Assembly (NCBI GenBank): GCA_030430205.1
Contig: JAUIGE010000007.1
Span: 62,001 to 126,000 of the forward strand
Length of the DNA stretch: 64,000 nucleotides
Reading direction: 5' to 3'
Source of the DNA: Bacteroidia bacterium
GTDB taxonomy: Bacteria > Bacteroidota > Bacteroidia > J057
The notes beneath the pieces were generated by a model. That model was not told the DNA's origin. It ran no database searches and saw only the letters and a program-made list of their open reading frames with translations. Of the stretch, positions 1-9,656 are shown in pieces. A program made the position numbers and the translations under genes. Position 1 is the first letter of the stretch. The number at the start of each line of letters is the position of its first letter.

Positions 1-564
1 TTTTCCGTCTTTCTTCGGCCCATTTGCTATCAGCCCCAGTTATTTCGAAGTCAACAAGCTTTGAAAAAATTTCAGAATTGCTGCAACAAGCTGCGCAGTG
101 AAAGTTTTGAAAACTCCGGTTATAGCGGCACTTTAACTGCCGGGCAGAAGGAATGTCTTTTTAATCTGGCTCAGATTCTCCGAACAGCCAAAACACAGCC
201 TCAATGGCTGGAACAGGTAACCCAGGCTCCTCAGGATGAAGAATTGACCGAGGGTCAATGGAAGGATTTGCCATTATGCGAACGTCATTTCCGCCGGAAA
301 TTTAAGCAAATCATGGGCCTCGCCCCTTCTGTATTCTTTCGGTTACAGCGATTTCATCATGCCCTGAGGCTAAGGAAAGAAAAGCCTTACCTCGATTTAT
401 TTGACCTGATAAGCCTCTGCAAGTTCTATGACCACTCTCATTTCACGCGAGAATTCAAACATTTTTCGGGCCTCAGCCCAACGAAGTTTTTCCAGCATGA
501 TATGAGCTATCGTGAAATGATGATTCCTACTTTGGTCTTTGGAGGAAAGTTGGAACTGAATTAA
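1..564 (+). CDS. AraC-family transcriptional regulator, C-terminal part (5' end outside window)
   Basis: The frame is open from base 1 to the TAA at 562-564, so the gene starts left of the window; the TTG at 61 is only the first possible start inside it. The C-terminal half has the two helix-turn-helix units of an AraC/XylS DNA-binding domain: an R-F-K-x-I-M-G-L-x-P helix-2 region, then the hallmark FYDHSHFTREFKHFSGLSP segment. The N-terminal sensing domain is mostly missing. It lies 64 bp upstream of two eCIS cargo genes on the same strand and could control them, but that is inference from position only. Confidence 0.8.
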   Translation, partial: FSVFLRPICYQPQLFRSQQALKKFQNCCNKLRSESFENSGYSGTLTAGQKECLFNLAQILRTAKTQPQWLEQVTQAPQDEELTEGQWKDLPLCERHFRRKFKQIMGLAPSVFFRLQRFHHALRLRKEKPYLDLFDLISLCKFYDHSHFTREFKHFSGLSPTKFFQHDMSYREMMIPTLVFGGKLELN

Positions 565-628
565 AAAGTCCTTTTTGTACAATGGGTTAGGGCAAAGAAA
601 AAGCAAGTTAAAGGCTTATATTTTACAG

Positions 629-1975
629 ATGAAATCAGCCAAAATTCCATCAACAAAACAAACATCCCATTCACCCAAAACATCAGATAACAGCTCCAAA
701 GGCTTGTCCATTTCCGCTCCTGCTACCCCCTCTGTGATTCAAGCCCGCTTGAAGATCGGTGAACCCAAGGACAAATATGAGCAGGAGGCTGATCGTATGG
801 CAGATATGGTGGTGGGTCAAAGGGCTTCAAATGATGCTCCTGATGTACAGCGCATGGGAGATGAGGAGGAAGAGGAAATGCTCCAGGCATCTTCCGATCG
901 TCCTTTGCATGCCGGTCCCCAACTTCAGGAACAATTGCAGGCAAAGGCTGGCAAAGGCGAAGGCCTCCCTGCGCAAAGTCGCTCTCAGATGGAAGCTGTC
1001 TTTGGCGCTGATTTAAGCCAGGTGAGGGTGCATACGGGCCCGGAAGCTGTACAAATGAACAGCACATTGGGCGCGCGCGCCTTTACCCATGGAAATGACC
1101 TCTATTTCAATCAGGGACAGTATCAGCCCGGCACGCGCCAGGGAGATCACCTACTTGCACATGAACTCACGCATGTGATTCAGCAAGGCGCCAGCCGGCA
1201 AGATGCGCCTGATGTGCAGCGCACCATAGAGCTGCGCGCCCCGGGACGAGGCGAGGCCTCGGCTTTTGACAGAGCAGGCGAGCTGATAGCTCGCCTCAAT
1301 GCGCAATCTGCGGCCATCACCTACGACTTGGCCGAAGACGGCCAAACCCTCACATACGAAGTGGTAGATGCAACTGCCCTCACACATTTTGATAACCAAA
1401 TGATCGCATTTATTGACAGCGATCAAATGCTCCCCATGCGCCTGGTGACAAGCGCCACAAGAGTCGGTGGAAATGCTGCCGCCGGAATTACAGGAGTTCC
1501 CCTCCTGATAGATAGTTTTTTCCATGGATATGTAGACCTGGACGACCTCATGGCAAGCGAAGACCTGGCCTTCCAGTCTATGATGCTCCATTTTTTGACA
1601 GAGCGTGAGGTTACTCCCCGCTATGCCCAGCGTATAGGCACACAGAGCGTGAATTCAGATACCGTTGAAGGGGGAAGAGCATTTGACAGAGGCCATAACG
1701 CCGGCCATGAAGCCGAAGCAGCCAACTTCAGGGCACTTTTTAATGATGACAGCATCCAATTTAATTATGATGAAACCAAAGAAAGGACCGGCAATCTGCA
1801 TGTAGTATTTAAAAGCCATGATCATGGCTACCGCATTTTTATCATCATCAATAGGGCATTTGACGGAACTGGCAGGAGAGCTCAATCAACAACCGGAGGT
1901 CGGGTTAGGGTAAGGCATCGAAATCGCTGGTTTACAGTGGAAGAGTTTATGGCCCAACGCGCAGCGGCACCTTAA
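629..1975 (+). CDS. DUF4157 eCIS-associated protein with unknown C-terminal domain (putative cargo/effector)
   Basis: I chose the ATG at 629 over an in-frame TTG at 575, giving 448 residues. Residues 1-90 are polar and disordered-looking. Residues ~92-185 form a DUF4157 domain ending in the HELTH zinc-binding motif at residues 178-182. DUF4157 proteins are strongly linked to extracellular contractile injection systems, often as loaded toxins. The remaining ~260 residues match no family I can name; they contain a conserved-looking D-L-x-F-Q-S-M-M-x-H-F-L-T-E-R segment and a His-rich stretch (RGHNAGHEAE, then KSHDHGY). Six bases separate it from the next DUF4157 gene, so the two are probably co-transcribed. 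Role as cargo is inferred from domain and location. Confidence 0.8.
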   Translation: MKSAKIPSTKQTSHSPKTSDNSSKGLSISAPATPSVIQARLKIGEPKDKYEQEADRMADMVVGQRASNDAPDVQRMGDEEEEEMLQASSDRPLHAGPQLQEQLQAKAGKGEGLPAQSRSQMEAVFGADLSQVRVHTGPEAVQMNSTLGARAFTHGNDLYFNQGQYQPGTRQGDHLLAHELTHVIQQGASRQDAPDVQRTIELRAPGRGEASAFDRAGELIARLNAQSAAITYDLAEDGQTLTYEVVDATALTHFDNQMIAFIDSDQMLPMRLVTSATRVGGNAAAGITGVPLLIDSFFHGYVDLDDLMASEDLAFQSMMLHFLTEREVTPRYAQRIGTQSVNSDTVEGGRAFDRGHNAGHEAEAANFRALFNDDSIQFNYDETKERTGNLHVVFKSHDHGYRIFIIINRAFDGTGRRAQSTTGGRVRVRHRNRWFTVEEFMAQRAAAP

Positions 1976-1981
1976 TTTCAC

Positions 1982-4900
1982 ATGAAATCCTCCAAAGAAA
2001 ATAGTACACAAAATGATGTCTCTGCACAAGTCCAACTGCAACCGCAGGAAGGATTGGCTTTGGAATCGCCCATGCATTCACCATTTGTGCAGGCAAAACT
2101 GACCATCGGCCAGCCGGATGACCCATTTGAAAAGGAAGCCGATGAAATGGCTGAGCAAGTGGTGCAAATGAAAGCAGAAGCTCCTGCGATTGTTCAGGAA
2201 AGTAGCAACAGAGAAGCGGAGGAAGAGCGCCTGAAGCCAGGCTTAAGCTCACAAATCAGCGCTGTACAGCTTTCAGGATCAAGAGGGAGCATAGAAGCCC
2301 CCCAATATTTGCAGCAGCAATTGCAGGCACAGGCCGGGAAAGGGAGGGCTTTGCCCGACAAAACCATCGGCCAGATGGAGGCCGTTTTTGGAGCTAATTT
2401 TGGCAAGGTCAACATCCATACCGACAGCCAGGCAATACAGATGAACCGGGACCTGGGGGCACATGCCTTCACCCATGGTCAGGATATTTTTTTTAATGAA
2501 GGAAAATATCAACCTGGTACTGTTGAGGGGGAAAAATTACTTGCACATGAGTTGACGCATGTGGTGCAACAAACAGAAACGGCAACACCCGCTATCCAAA
2601 GGGAGGGGCCGGAATTAGTCCCCTTTTATATTCTCGTGCGGGCCTACCAACCCGCAGCCCGGCGATTTACGGGCAGGCATTTGGATGATTCATTCAAGGA
2701 AGAAACGGTTGTCATTGTAGCCACAACTGAAGGAATCCGGCTTTTTGATGGAAATGGCAGAGTATTGGTAAACAGGACTTTTGCCTTTACGACTCCTGTA
2801 AATATCCCAAATGGCGTTTACTCCCTGGAGGGGCCATCCGGCAGTGAAACCCTGTTTTTTTACCGGGTATATGAAACCGAAGACAACCGCATAGCTCCGG
2901 CTTTGGATGTGGCTACTGCCGGGGAAGAGCATACAGAAAATGTCACCATTGAAGACATAATCGAAGATCCGGAAACCGTTGGAGGTTTGATTGACCAGGG
3001 TAGGTATATCTTTTTGATCGTCCCGGGAAGCCCGGGAGGTGCAGGAGCCGAAGGCTTCAGTGATCAACCGCCCGACTGGGCCAGACGGCAGGTCGAGGAA
3101 GTTGAAGAAGCTCTTCAGGAGCTCAATGGCTCAGGAGGCCAGGGAGGAGGAAGTACCGGTGGTGCCGGAAGCGAAAGCGAGGGCTCGGGTGAAGGGGCTG
3201 AAGCCGGAGCAGGAAGCCAGGGGAGCCAGGAGAGTGGAGGCGAAAGGGCCTCAGAATCTGGAGGTGCCAGCTTGCCAGACCGAATTGTACTTTGGCTCAA
3301 CGATCATGGCAATCCCTTTATCAATGTATGGAAAGACGGTGCCCATGAAGCTCTGCGGTTAAGAGAAGGAGAAACGGAAGAGGAATTATTGGCAAGAATT
3401 CAGGCTGCTGTCGAGGCACTCAAAAACCAGACAGACCCCAACCAAAGCCTTGCCATGGCAGGAGGCGCTACTTCTACGGGCATTATTCCACCTGAAGGTG
3501 CGGAAGTCTCCAATGGCCCGGCACCAGACGCAGAAGAGATACTGGGAGCTGAGCGCGGCGCCAATACCCTGGCCTATGCTGCTTCTATCACCAATTATGG
3601 CCCGGATGTGACAGTTACCGGTGCCAACAACCGTTTTTCCATGTCCCTTGATTTTGGCATTGCCGGGAGCCGGTTAATTGACCAGGTCGGGGCTCGCATG
3701 CAGCCTATAAGGTATTATTGGGAATTGATTGAGGTAACAAATGTAAGGCAGGAGGAAAGGGAAGAACGTGCCCGGGAAACCGCCGTAGGCGATGGAGACA
3801 TGGCTCATCCGATCTCTGGGGTGGGGACAAGTCTGGAGCGTGATTTTGCGGCGATTGAGGAAGACACACAAGCAGACGTAAATGAAGCCATCGACGACCC
3901 TTACCTGGCGGTGACATGGCCAGCGAGATTGGCATACCTGGAATTGATTGGATTAAGCAATCGAATCAGAATGGCAGGCTCGGTCATCAGTAGCTTTGTT
4001 TCCATTCTCAGCCAACCCTCCAACGAGCTCAATGTAGGCTGGGACCGCGAGGGAGAATTTTTGCTGCGCTGCGTAGCCACCCCCGTCTCCGAAGAAGGTG
4101 CAGCAGTGAGGAGGGCATCCAGCGTTGCTACCAAAGCTATTCGGATTATCAATATCAATGACCGCGCCACCGAGCTTGTCAATGAAGAAGCCAATCGCCT
4201 GAGCGAATTAAGAGAGCAGGCTACAGCTGCTCCCGAAGGCCCGGAACGGGATCTTATTTTACAGCAAATTGAACAAATAGAAACCCGGCAGTCCCAGACC
4301 TCTCTTGAAAGGATTGATGTCCAGCTCACCAACCTCAACCAGCAAATCGCTGCTGTAGAGGAGATCGGCACAGCCGAAAGCAATGGGACACCCTATGAGC
4401 AAATGAGCCATTCAGCTCGCCTGATCCGGGTAAACCTTGAGCTCCGAGGGGTAGACAGGCAGGTATTTCTGACACATCTTCGGGAACAAAGAAGATTACT
4501 CCTACGGATGCAAAGCTTTGGCACGGAGCAAGTCCAGGGAATGCGTCCTCCCATCTACCGGCCCGGTGTCGTCCTGGTATCGGAAGAAAACGGCCAAAGC
4601 TATCCCTTGATGATGATGCTGGGACAAGCTACCGGCTCCAGCGATGGCAACTGGCATTACAAATTGGTAAACCTTACCGACCCAGGCAATCAAAACATCT
4701 ATGAAGGTCGTAGCCGTCAGACTGGAATTGCGGGTCACAATGAAGCCATTCGCAAGGCATTCGTTGATTTTAGGGAAAATAACGGCTATGGCAGAGGCAC
4801 CATTGCCATTCGTCTGCCCGAAAATATGCCTGAGGGCATCCATATCGAATCCACCATGCGGAGTGCCCCGGGCTCGGGCCGCCGTTTTGAACGACGCCTG

Positions 4901-7855
4901 CAGGACCTGGCGACTGCTGCTGAAATAGCAGCCCTCTTTGTGGGCGGGCCGGTCGGAGTTGCTATTGGCCTGGCAGGAGGCGTGGCGGGCGCAGTCGTGG
5001 CCATCCGGCATATCAGCGATCGCGTGACTGCGGGTCGCTTTGAATGGGATTTTGAAACCTTTATGGACGTTTCAGCCATTATTGGTGGTGCCTTACCCTT
5101 TGCAGGCCTATCCCGACGCATGGGCCGCTTTGTTTATTTTGTGGGCATCGCCCAACTGGGGCAATCTGTACTCGTGATCCCCTATCAGCTGGAACGACAG
5201 CTACGCGAAATTGAATTGGCAGAAGGCCTGTCTCCCGGCGAGCGAAGTGCCCGCAGGGCGGAGGCTTTCCTTCAGGCAATACGCAGCGGAGTGGTAACAG
5301 CAATTTCAGCTGCTCAAATGCTCTCCGAAGGTCCGCCAGAGGCTGCAAGTCGGCGCCCCGAAGCTGAAGTACCCGATGCACCAGATGCCCCAGATGGAGA
5401 AAGCCCTGGCTCCCATCCGGTAGAAACAGACGTAACACCCGCTGATATTGAAGCCGCAACAGGAAGTCAGGAGGATGCACCCACAAGAACCCCTGAATCC
5501 AGAGCTGAAAGTGTGCCCACTACAGCCGCAGCTGAGCCTTCTCTTTCTCAGGCCGGAAGGCTTGAGCAGCACCGCAGCAGGCTCCGGGAAGAATTGGCGG
5601 GCCTGGATCCGGATTCGCCGGCGGCGACTTTGCTCAGACTGGAAATAGCAGATATCAACCAGGTACTGGACCACCTGGGCAGAACCGATGTTGATGGTGA
5701 AACCCGCGCAGCGATCCTGGAGGGGGCAGACCAACTCCTGGGCCATTTGGATTCCATCAATGACTCTCCAACTGCCGAAAGGCGAACCCATGATGTGGAC
5801 CCACTTCCTGAGGCCACAGTCATGCAGCCAGCGGATCCTACGGATGCGGCCAGCGCCAATACCATGTACGAAAACTCCGTCGCCGAATCTCCCACGCGAG
5901 AAGCAGCCATCTACCGCAATCCCGAAACGGGAGAAATCATTGTTGTTCAGGGTGATGAAGGAACCGTCTTTGTGGATGATACAGGGGGCCAATTAGTCGG
6001 GCCAGAGCCCGGTGGCAGGGCACAGCGATGGAAAGAACTGCTGGAGCAGGGACAAGATCGGGGAAGGTGGGAGCTGCAGGCTCACTACCATCCAATCGAG
6101 GGGTCTACGGGCACGGTAAGCCCTGCCAACCGCCTGCCCAGTGGTGCAAATGGAGATTTCGCAGTACTTATGGCTGAGTCTCAGGCCGCAGGTGGAGAAG
6201 CCCGATCCTCCCGGATTGATTTTTCTACTCCTAATGGAATGGAGTCCACGATCTTTTCCTTCCGGCCCGGTAGCCCGGAGCCTTTTGTGATTGATTTCCC
6301 TGACCCGGTTACGGGGCAGCGGGAAAGGCTTTCCTTCAGAAGCCTGGAAGCATATCATGAATATATGATGGACACCCATGGCATAGACCTGGGGCCCATA
6401 GATCCTCAACTGAGCGGAACGCCTGGCCCTGCCCATCCCGCTCCGGAGGGAGCGGTGCCACATGCAGCTGATGATGCTGCCACCCCTTCCAGTCGCGAGG
6501 CCCGCAGGCGGAGAACGCTGCTCGAAGAGCAATCAAGCCTGGTAGGAGAAAGGACACAATTGTCACAGGAGCGGGCTGCGCTTAGCCACAAGATTGATCA
6601 GATCAATGGTCTGCTGGAGGAAAGGGCCCAACTCGCCCGTGAGGCCTCTTCTGAAGCGGGAAATACCCGCATGCGGGAAATTTTGAGAGAAATCCAAAGA
6701 ATAGCAGGCGATGACTTTGAGATCAATAGAATCGGAGATGCCATCGAGGCCGTAAGGGAGTTAAGTCAGGAACGGGCTGCTTTGGATCAAAGAACGAGAG
6801 AGGTGGCAGGCAGACTGGGCCTCCTGGATCAGGCTTTGAATCCTGAACAATACCGCGCGCTGCTTCCCTGCTTTACAGCTGACACCCTCGTCTGGACGCC
6901 GGATGGCAGGCGGGCAATAAGTAGCCTTTCCCCCGGAGAACAGGTCCTCACTTATGACTTTGAAAAGCAGGAGGTCGTAGCCAAAAGCATCCAAAAACTG
7001 CACCGCAATAAAAGTGAACATTACTACGAAATAGAAGTAAAAGGCACAAAAATAAGGGCCACTGGGCAACATCCATTTTACGAAGCAGTCGAGGATAAAT
7101 GGATGGTTTCCAGCGAGTTGACCACTTCTCAAAAACTATTTAGCCCTACCCATGAGCATCTGCCGATTGAGCAAATTCAAAAGGTAGAAGTTGACCTTTT
7201 TGAATCTTTCAACCTGGCAATAGCCGACAACCACAACTACTTTGTGGGACCAGGTGTATTGGCACACAATAGCGGAGCAACCCTTCTGCCTGACGGGTCA
7301 ATTGATCTGGGATTAAGTGGCCCTTACATCATCTACCGGGGTAGCAATCCCGCTTTCCCGGACCTGGTTTATATAGGGCAAAGTATGCAGGACAGTGATG
7401 CTTCTGCCCGACAGGCCCAGGAGCGTCGCCAGGGAGAAAGTTTCATTGAGCTTCATGATCAGCTGCTGGCTTTGGTAGAAAGCGAAGGACCAGCTTACAG
7501 CGAAAGCAAAAATCGGATTTTTGAGAGTTTGCTTCGGGCCATCGGCAGGGAAGCCCGGCGCTATGACCCATCCGAACTTCGTGCTCTGGCGGATGTGGAC
7601 AGACCCTTTTTCGAATTTTCGAGGGGTGTCGTGTTGGAGGTTATCGTAAGAGGTATAGCCACTTCCGAGCAGGCAAGTTATTTGGAGCAAATCAACATCA
7701 ATTTAGAATTGCGCTTAAGCGACCCCACTACTGCAGACCAGGGAGTAGCTGCTTCAGATACAGTCATGAACAGAAGAGAACAGGCAAGAAGTTCATTTGA
7801 TCAATTGGAGGAAACTGTCAGGCAGCAACTTGCTGGAACTGAGTTTTGTCCTTAA
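1982..7855 (+). CDS. Giant DUF4157-Hint polymorphic toxin with putative GIY-YIG nuclease C-terminus
   Basis: This 1957-residue protein looks modular. DUF4157 occupies ~100-200 with HELTH at 189-193. A Gly/Ser/Glu linker lies near 380-430. Helical and coiled-coil-like regions follow, with a hydrophobic glycine-rich segment at ~978-1010. A region at ~1290-1470 has H-Y-H-P followed by L-P-S-x4-D, reminiscent of JAB/JAMM metallopeptidases but not an exact match. A second coiled-coil region precedes a Hint module running from Cys1630 (CFTADTLV) to His1762-Asn1763, the expected autocleavage ends. The last 194 residues have Y-I-I-Y at 1782-1785, V-Y-I-G-Q-S at 1796-1801, arginines shortly after and Glu1896/Glu1902, which resembles a GIY-YIG nuclease. 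Hint domains release C-terminal toxins in polymorphic toxins. DUF4157 ties it to the adjacent eCIS. The nuclease call is moderate; Hint and DUF4157 are firm. Confidence 0.85.
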   Translation: MKSSKENSTQNDVSAQVQLQPQEGLALESPMHSPFVQAKLTIGQPDDPFEKEADEMAEQVVQMKAEAPAIVQESSNREAEEERLKPGLSSQISAVQLSGSRGSIEAPQYLQQQLQAQAGKGRALPDKTIGQMEAVFGANFGKVNIHTDSQAIQMNRDLGAHAFTHGQDIFFNEGKYQPGTVEGEKLLAHELTHVVQQTETATPAIQREGPELVPFYILVRAYQPAARRFTGRHLDDSFKEETVVIVATTEGIRLFDGNGRVLVNRTFAFTTPVNIPNGVYSLEGPSGSETLFFYRVYETEDNRIAPALDVATAGEEHTENVTIEDIIEDPETVGGLIDQGRYIFLIVPGSPGGAGAEGFSDQPPDWARRQVEEVEEALQELNGSGGQGGGSTGGAGSESEGSGEGAEAGAGSQGSQESGGERASESGGASLPDRIVLWLNDHGNPFINVWKDGAHEALRLREGETEEELLARIQAAVEALKNQTDPNQSLAMAGGATSTGIIPPEGAEVSNGPAPDAEEILGAERGANTLAYAASITNYGPDVTVTGANNRFSMSLDFGIAGSRLIDQVGARMQPIRYYWELIEVTNVRQEEREERARETAVGDGDMAHPISGVGTSLERDFAAIEEDTQADVNEAIDDPYLAVTWPARLAYLELIGLSNRIRMAGSVISSFVSILSQPSNELNVGWDREGEFLLRCVATPVSEEGAAVRRASSVATKAIRIININDRATELVNEEANRLSELREQATAAPEGPERDLILQQIEQIETRQSQTSLERIDVQLTNLNQQIAAVEEIGTAESNGTPYEQMSHSARLIRVNLELRGVDRQVFLTHLREQRRLLLRMQSFGTEQVQGMRPPIYRPGVVLVSEENGQSYPLMMMLGQATGSSDGNWHYKLVNLTDPGNQNIYEGRSRQTGIAGHNEAIRKAFVDFRENNGYGRGTIAIRLPENMPEGIHIESTMRSAPGSGRRFERRLQDLATAAEIAALFVGGPVGVAIGLAGGVAGAVVAIRHISDRVTAGRFEWDFETFMDVSAIIGGALPFAGLSRRMGRFVYFVGIAQLGQSVLVIPYQLERQLREIELAEGLSPGERSARRAEAFLQAIRSGVVTAISAAQMLSEGPPEAASRRPEAEVPDAPDAPDGESPGSHPVETDVTPADIEAATGSQEDAPTRTPESRAESVPTTAAAEPSLSQAGRLEQHRSRLREELAGLDPDSPAATLLRLEIADINQVLDHLGRTDVDGETRAAILEGADQLLGHLDSINDSPTAERRTHDVDPLPEATVMQPADPTDAASANTMYENSVAESPTREAAIYRNPETGEIIVVQGDEGTVFVDDTGGQLVGPEPGGRAQRWKELLEQGQDRGRWELQAHYHPIEGSTGTVSPANRLPSGANGDFAVLMAESQAAGGEARSSRIDFSTPNGMESTIFSFRPGSPEPFVIDFPDPVTGQRERLSFRSLEAYHEYMMDTHGIDLGPIDPQLSGTPGPAHPAPEGAVPHAADDAATPSSREARRRRTLLEEQSSLVGERTQLSQERAALSHKIDQINGLLEERAQLAREASSEAGNTRMREILREIQRIAGDDFEINRIGDAIEAVRELSQERAALDQRTREVAGRLGLLDQALNPEQYRALLPCFTADTLVWTPDGRRAISSLSPGEQVLTYDFEKQEVVAKSIQKLHRNKSEHYYEIEVKGTKIRATGQHPFYEAVEDKWMVSSELTTSQKLFSPTHEHLPIEQIQKVEVDLFESFNLAIADNHNYFVGPGVLAHNSGATLLPDGSIDLGLSGPYIIYRGSNPAFPDLVYIGQSMQDSDASARQAQERRQGESFIELHDQLLALVESEGPAYSESKNRIFESLLRAIGREARRYDPSELRALADVDRPFFEFSRGVVLEVIVRGIATSEQASYLEQININLELRLSDPTTADQGVAASDTVMNRREQARSSFDQLEETVRQQLAGTEFCP

Positions 7856-7879
7856 TTTTCTATCAAATAATACAATATT

Positions 7880-8317
7880 ATGGCTTGGAGGGATTTGGGC
7901 AATGGCCAATACAGAGGAGATCAATCGGTGGATGTTGTCGCTGTGCATTTGCGTTCAATACGGGAAAAACATTCACAGAATTATTCGTTTTATCCGTTTT
8001 TTACTGATTTGTTTTATGCACTTATCGGCTGTAGCCAGACTCATCAGATCGCATTTGAAGAGCCGAAACTCCTTGCCGGTTTCCCATCTCATATCCTTTC
8101 GTTGGAAAAAAACTATGCCCCTAATGAAGCAAATGCTTTCAAAAAGGAATGGGATGATCTATTTGACAAATTGATTGCCGTTTACCAAAAGGAATGGAAT
8201 CGCAACCCCAGCATGCAGGAAATTATTGCAAATTTTTCCTATGTCCTGGTCGCCTTGCCTCAGGGAAGCTTTTCTGATGTAAATGAAGGCGAATTGATTT
8301 ATTTGGCGATCCAATAG
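7880..8317 (+). CDS. Unrecognised 145-aa protein, candidate immunity protein
   Basis: ATG at 7880, 24 bp after the stop of the Hint/nuclease toxin gene and on the same strand, ending 4 bp before the convergent AAA+ ATPase gene. The product is soluble in appearance, mixed alpha/beta with acidic patches (for example KKEWDDLFDKL), without signal peptide or membrane segment. I do not recognise the family. In polymorphic toxin loci a small gene immediately downstream of the toxin commonly encodes the cognate inhibitor, so an immunity role is plausible, but nothing in the sequence itself proves it. It could alternatively be an eCIS accessory or cargo chaperone. Confidence 0.7.
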   Translation: MAWRDLGNGQYRGDQSVDVVAVHLRSIREKHSQNYSFYPFFTDLFYALIGCSQTHQIAFEEPKLLAGFPSHILSLEKNYAPNEANAFKKEWDDLFDKLIAVYQKEWNRNPSMQEIIANFSYVLVALPQGSFSDVNEGELIYLAIQ

Positions 8318-8321
8318 AAAA

Positions 8322-9656
8322 CTAAATCGTTTTCCCCTCCTTGGCAAATTCCCTGCGGATACCCGCCAAAATATCTTTTTCAGATATCATCTGATCGCCC
8401 GCCACCGCTTTCAGCGCCACATATCGAATGATATTCATGATGCTGCCGCCCGTAAGTTCATAGCTTTCGGCTATGGCGTTCCAATCAATATTGGGGTCCA
8501 AAGCTTTCGCTGCCTGGGTGGAAAAGCCTTTTTCCCACAGCGATTTGCGCTCCCGTGCCGAAGGCATCGGAAATTGAATCAATGATTCAAAGCGACGGGA
8601 GAAAGCCTCATCGAGGTTATTTCGAAGATTCGAAGCCAGGATGACAACCCCATCGAAATTTTCGATGCGCTGCAGGAGGTAGGATACCTCCTGGTTGGCG
8701 TAGCGGTCATGAGCATCGGACACCTGTGTCCGCTTGCCAAAAAGCGCATCCGCTTCATCAAAAAACAGGATCCAATTTCGAAATTCGGCCAGGTCAAAAA
8801 CTTTTGCCAGGTTTTTTTCCGTCTCGCCTATGTATTTGGAGACGATGGCTGAAAGGTCAATCCGATAGACTTCCCGTTTTGTCTCCTTGCCCAGCAGGGC
8901 AGCGGTCAGGGTTTTGCCGGTGCCCGGAGGGCCATAGAAAAGGATCCTCATGCCCGGGCGCAATTTTTTGTGCATGCCCCAGTCCTGCATCAACTTGTCG
9001 CCATGCGATATCCAATCTATGATTTCCTGCATATTGGCGGCGGTGCGAGGCGCCAGCACCAGGTCATCCCATTCCATGGGGCTTCGCAGCAGGCTGGCAG
9101 GAAATTCACTGCCATACTCTGGCTGGAAGCTTTCCTTCCAGATAAATCGGGCTTCCATCTCAGGCGTCAGCCTGAGCAGGCGTTTTTCTGCCAGTTGGCG
9201 GACCTCTGTCGCCTGAAGTTCCAGGATATGATCCTGGTAGAGGCGATGGCTGGGATTCAGCAACTGAAAGTGTTTCAGGCGGGCTTCAATATCGCTGCCT
9301 GCCAGCAAAAAAAGCAGGCTTTCGCCTGTGGGATAAAAGGCCGATCGTGACCCGATGGTCATTCCGCCAAACTCCACAAAGGGCCGCTCAAAGGTTTTAT
9401 TTTTGGTGAAAAATATATCCAGGGACTGGGGACGCAGGCGTAACATCAGGCAAAGGCCTATGGCTATTCGCTCCTCCCAACTGATTTTTTTTTCATGGAG
9501 AAAAAGGGCATAATCGGAATCCAACAATTCCGGAGGCTGTATCTCCCGGATATCCGACACCTGGCTTTCCAGCCCAAAGTATAATTGAAATCGTGCATTG
9601 ATCAGCTCGGTGAGCCAATCTATTTCTTGGCTAAAGTCCTGATTATTTATATCCAT
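8322..9656 (-). CDS. eCIS AAA+ ATPase (Afp15/Pvc15-like)
   Basis: 444 residues. An N-terminal domain of ~190 residues is followed by an AAA+ module with Walker A GPPGTGKT near residues 242-249, Walker B ILFFDEADALF near 295-305, and a sensor/arginine-finger region (SNLRNNLDEAFSRRFE). In Afp and PVC clusters the AAA+ protein (Afp15/Pvc15) is needed for assembly or cargo loading rather than for firing. The start overlaps the end of the tape-measure-family gene by 10 bp, indicating translational coupling, and it is the last gene of the eCIS operon. It converges on the putative immunity gene. Confidence 0.93.
   Translation of the reverse strand: MDINNQDFSQEIDWLTELINARFQLYFGLESQVSDIREIQPPELLDSDYALFLHEKKISWEERIAIGLCLMLRLRPQSLDIFFTKNKTFERPFVEFGGMTIGSRSAFYPTGESLLFLLAGSDIEARLKHFQLLNPSHRLYQDHILELQATEVRQLAEKRLLRLTPEMEARFIWKESFQPEYGSEFPASLLRSPMEWDDLVLAPRTAANMQEIIDWISHGDKLMQDWGMHKKLRPGMRILFYGPPGTGKTLTAALLGKETKREVYRIDLSAIVSKYIGETEKNLAKVFDLAEFRNWILFFDEADALFGKRTQVSDAHDRYANQEVSYLLQRIENFDGVVILASNLRNNLDEAFSRRFESLIQFPMPSARERKSLWEKGFSTQAAKALDPNIDWNAIAESYELTGGSIMNIIRYVALKAVAGDQMISEKDILAGIRREFAKEGKTI

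Noticed and set aside
5306-5992. 228-residue minus-strand frame inside the giant toxin gene
   Set aside because: It overlaps the well-supported plus-strand gene, has no recognisable domain, and reads as an antisense shadow of biased codon use.
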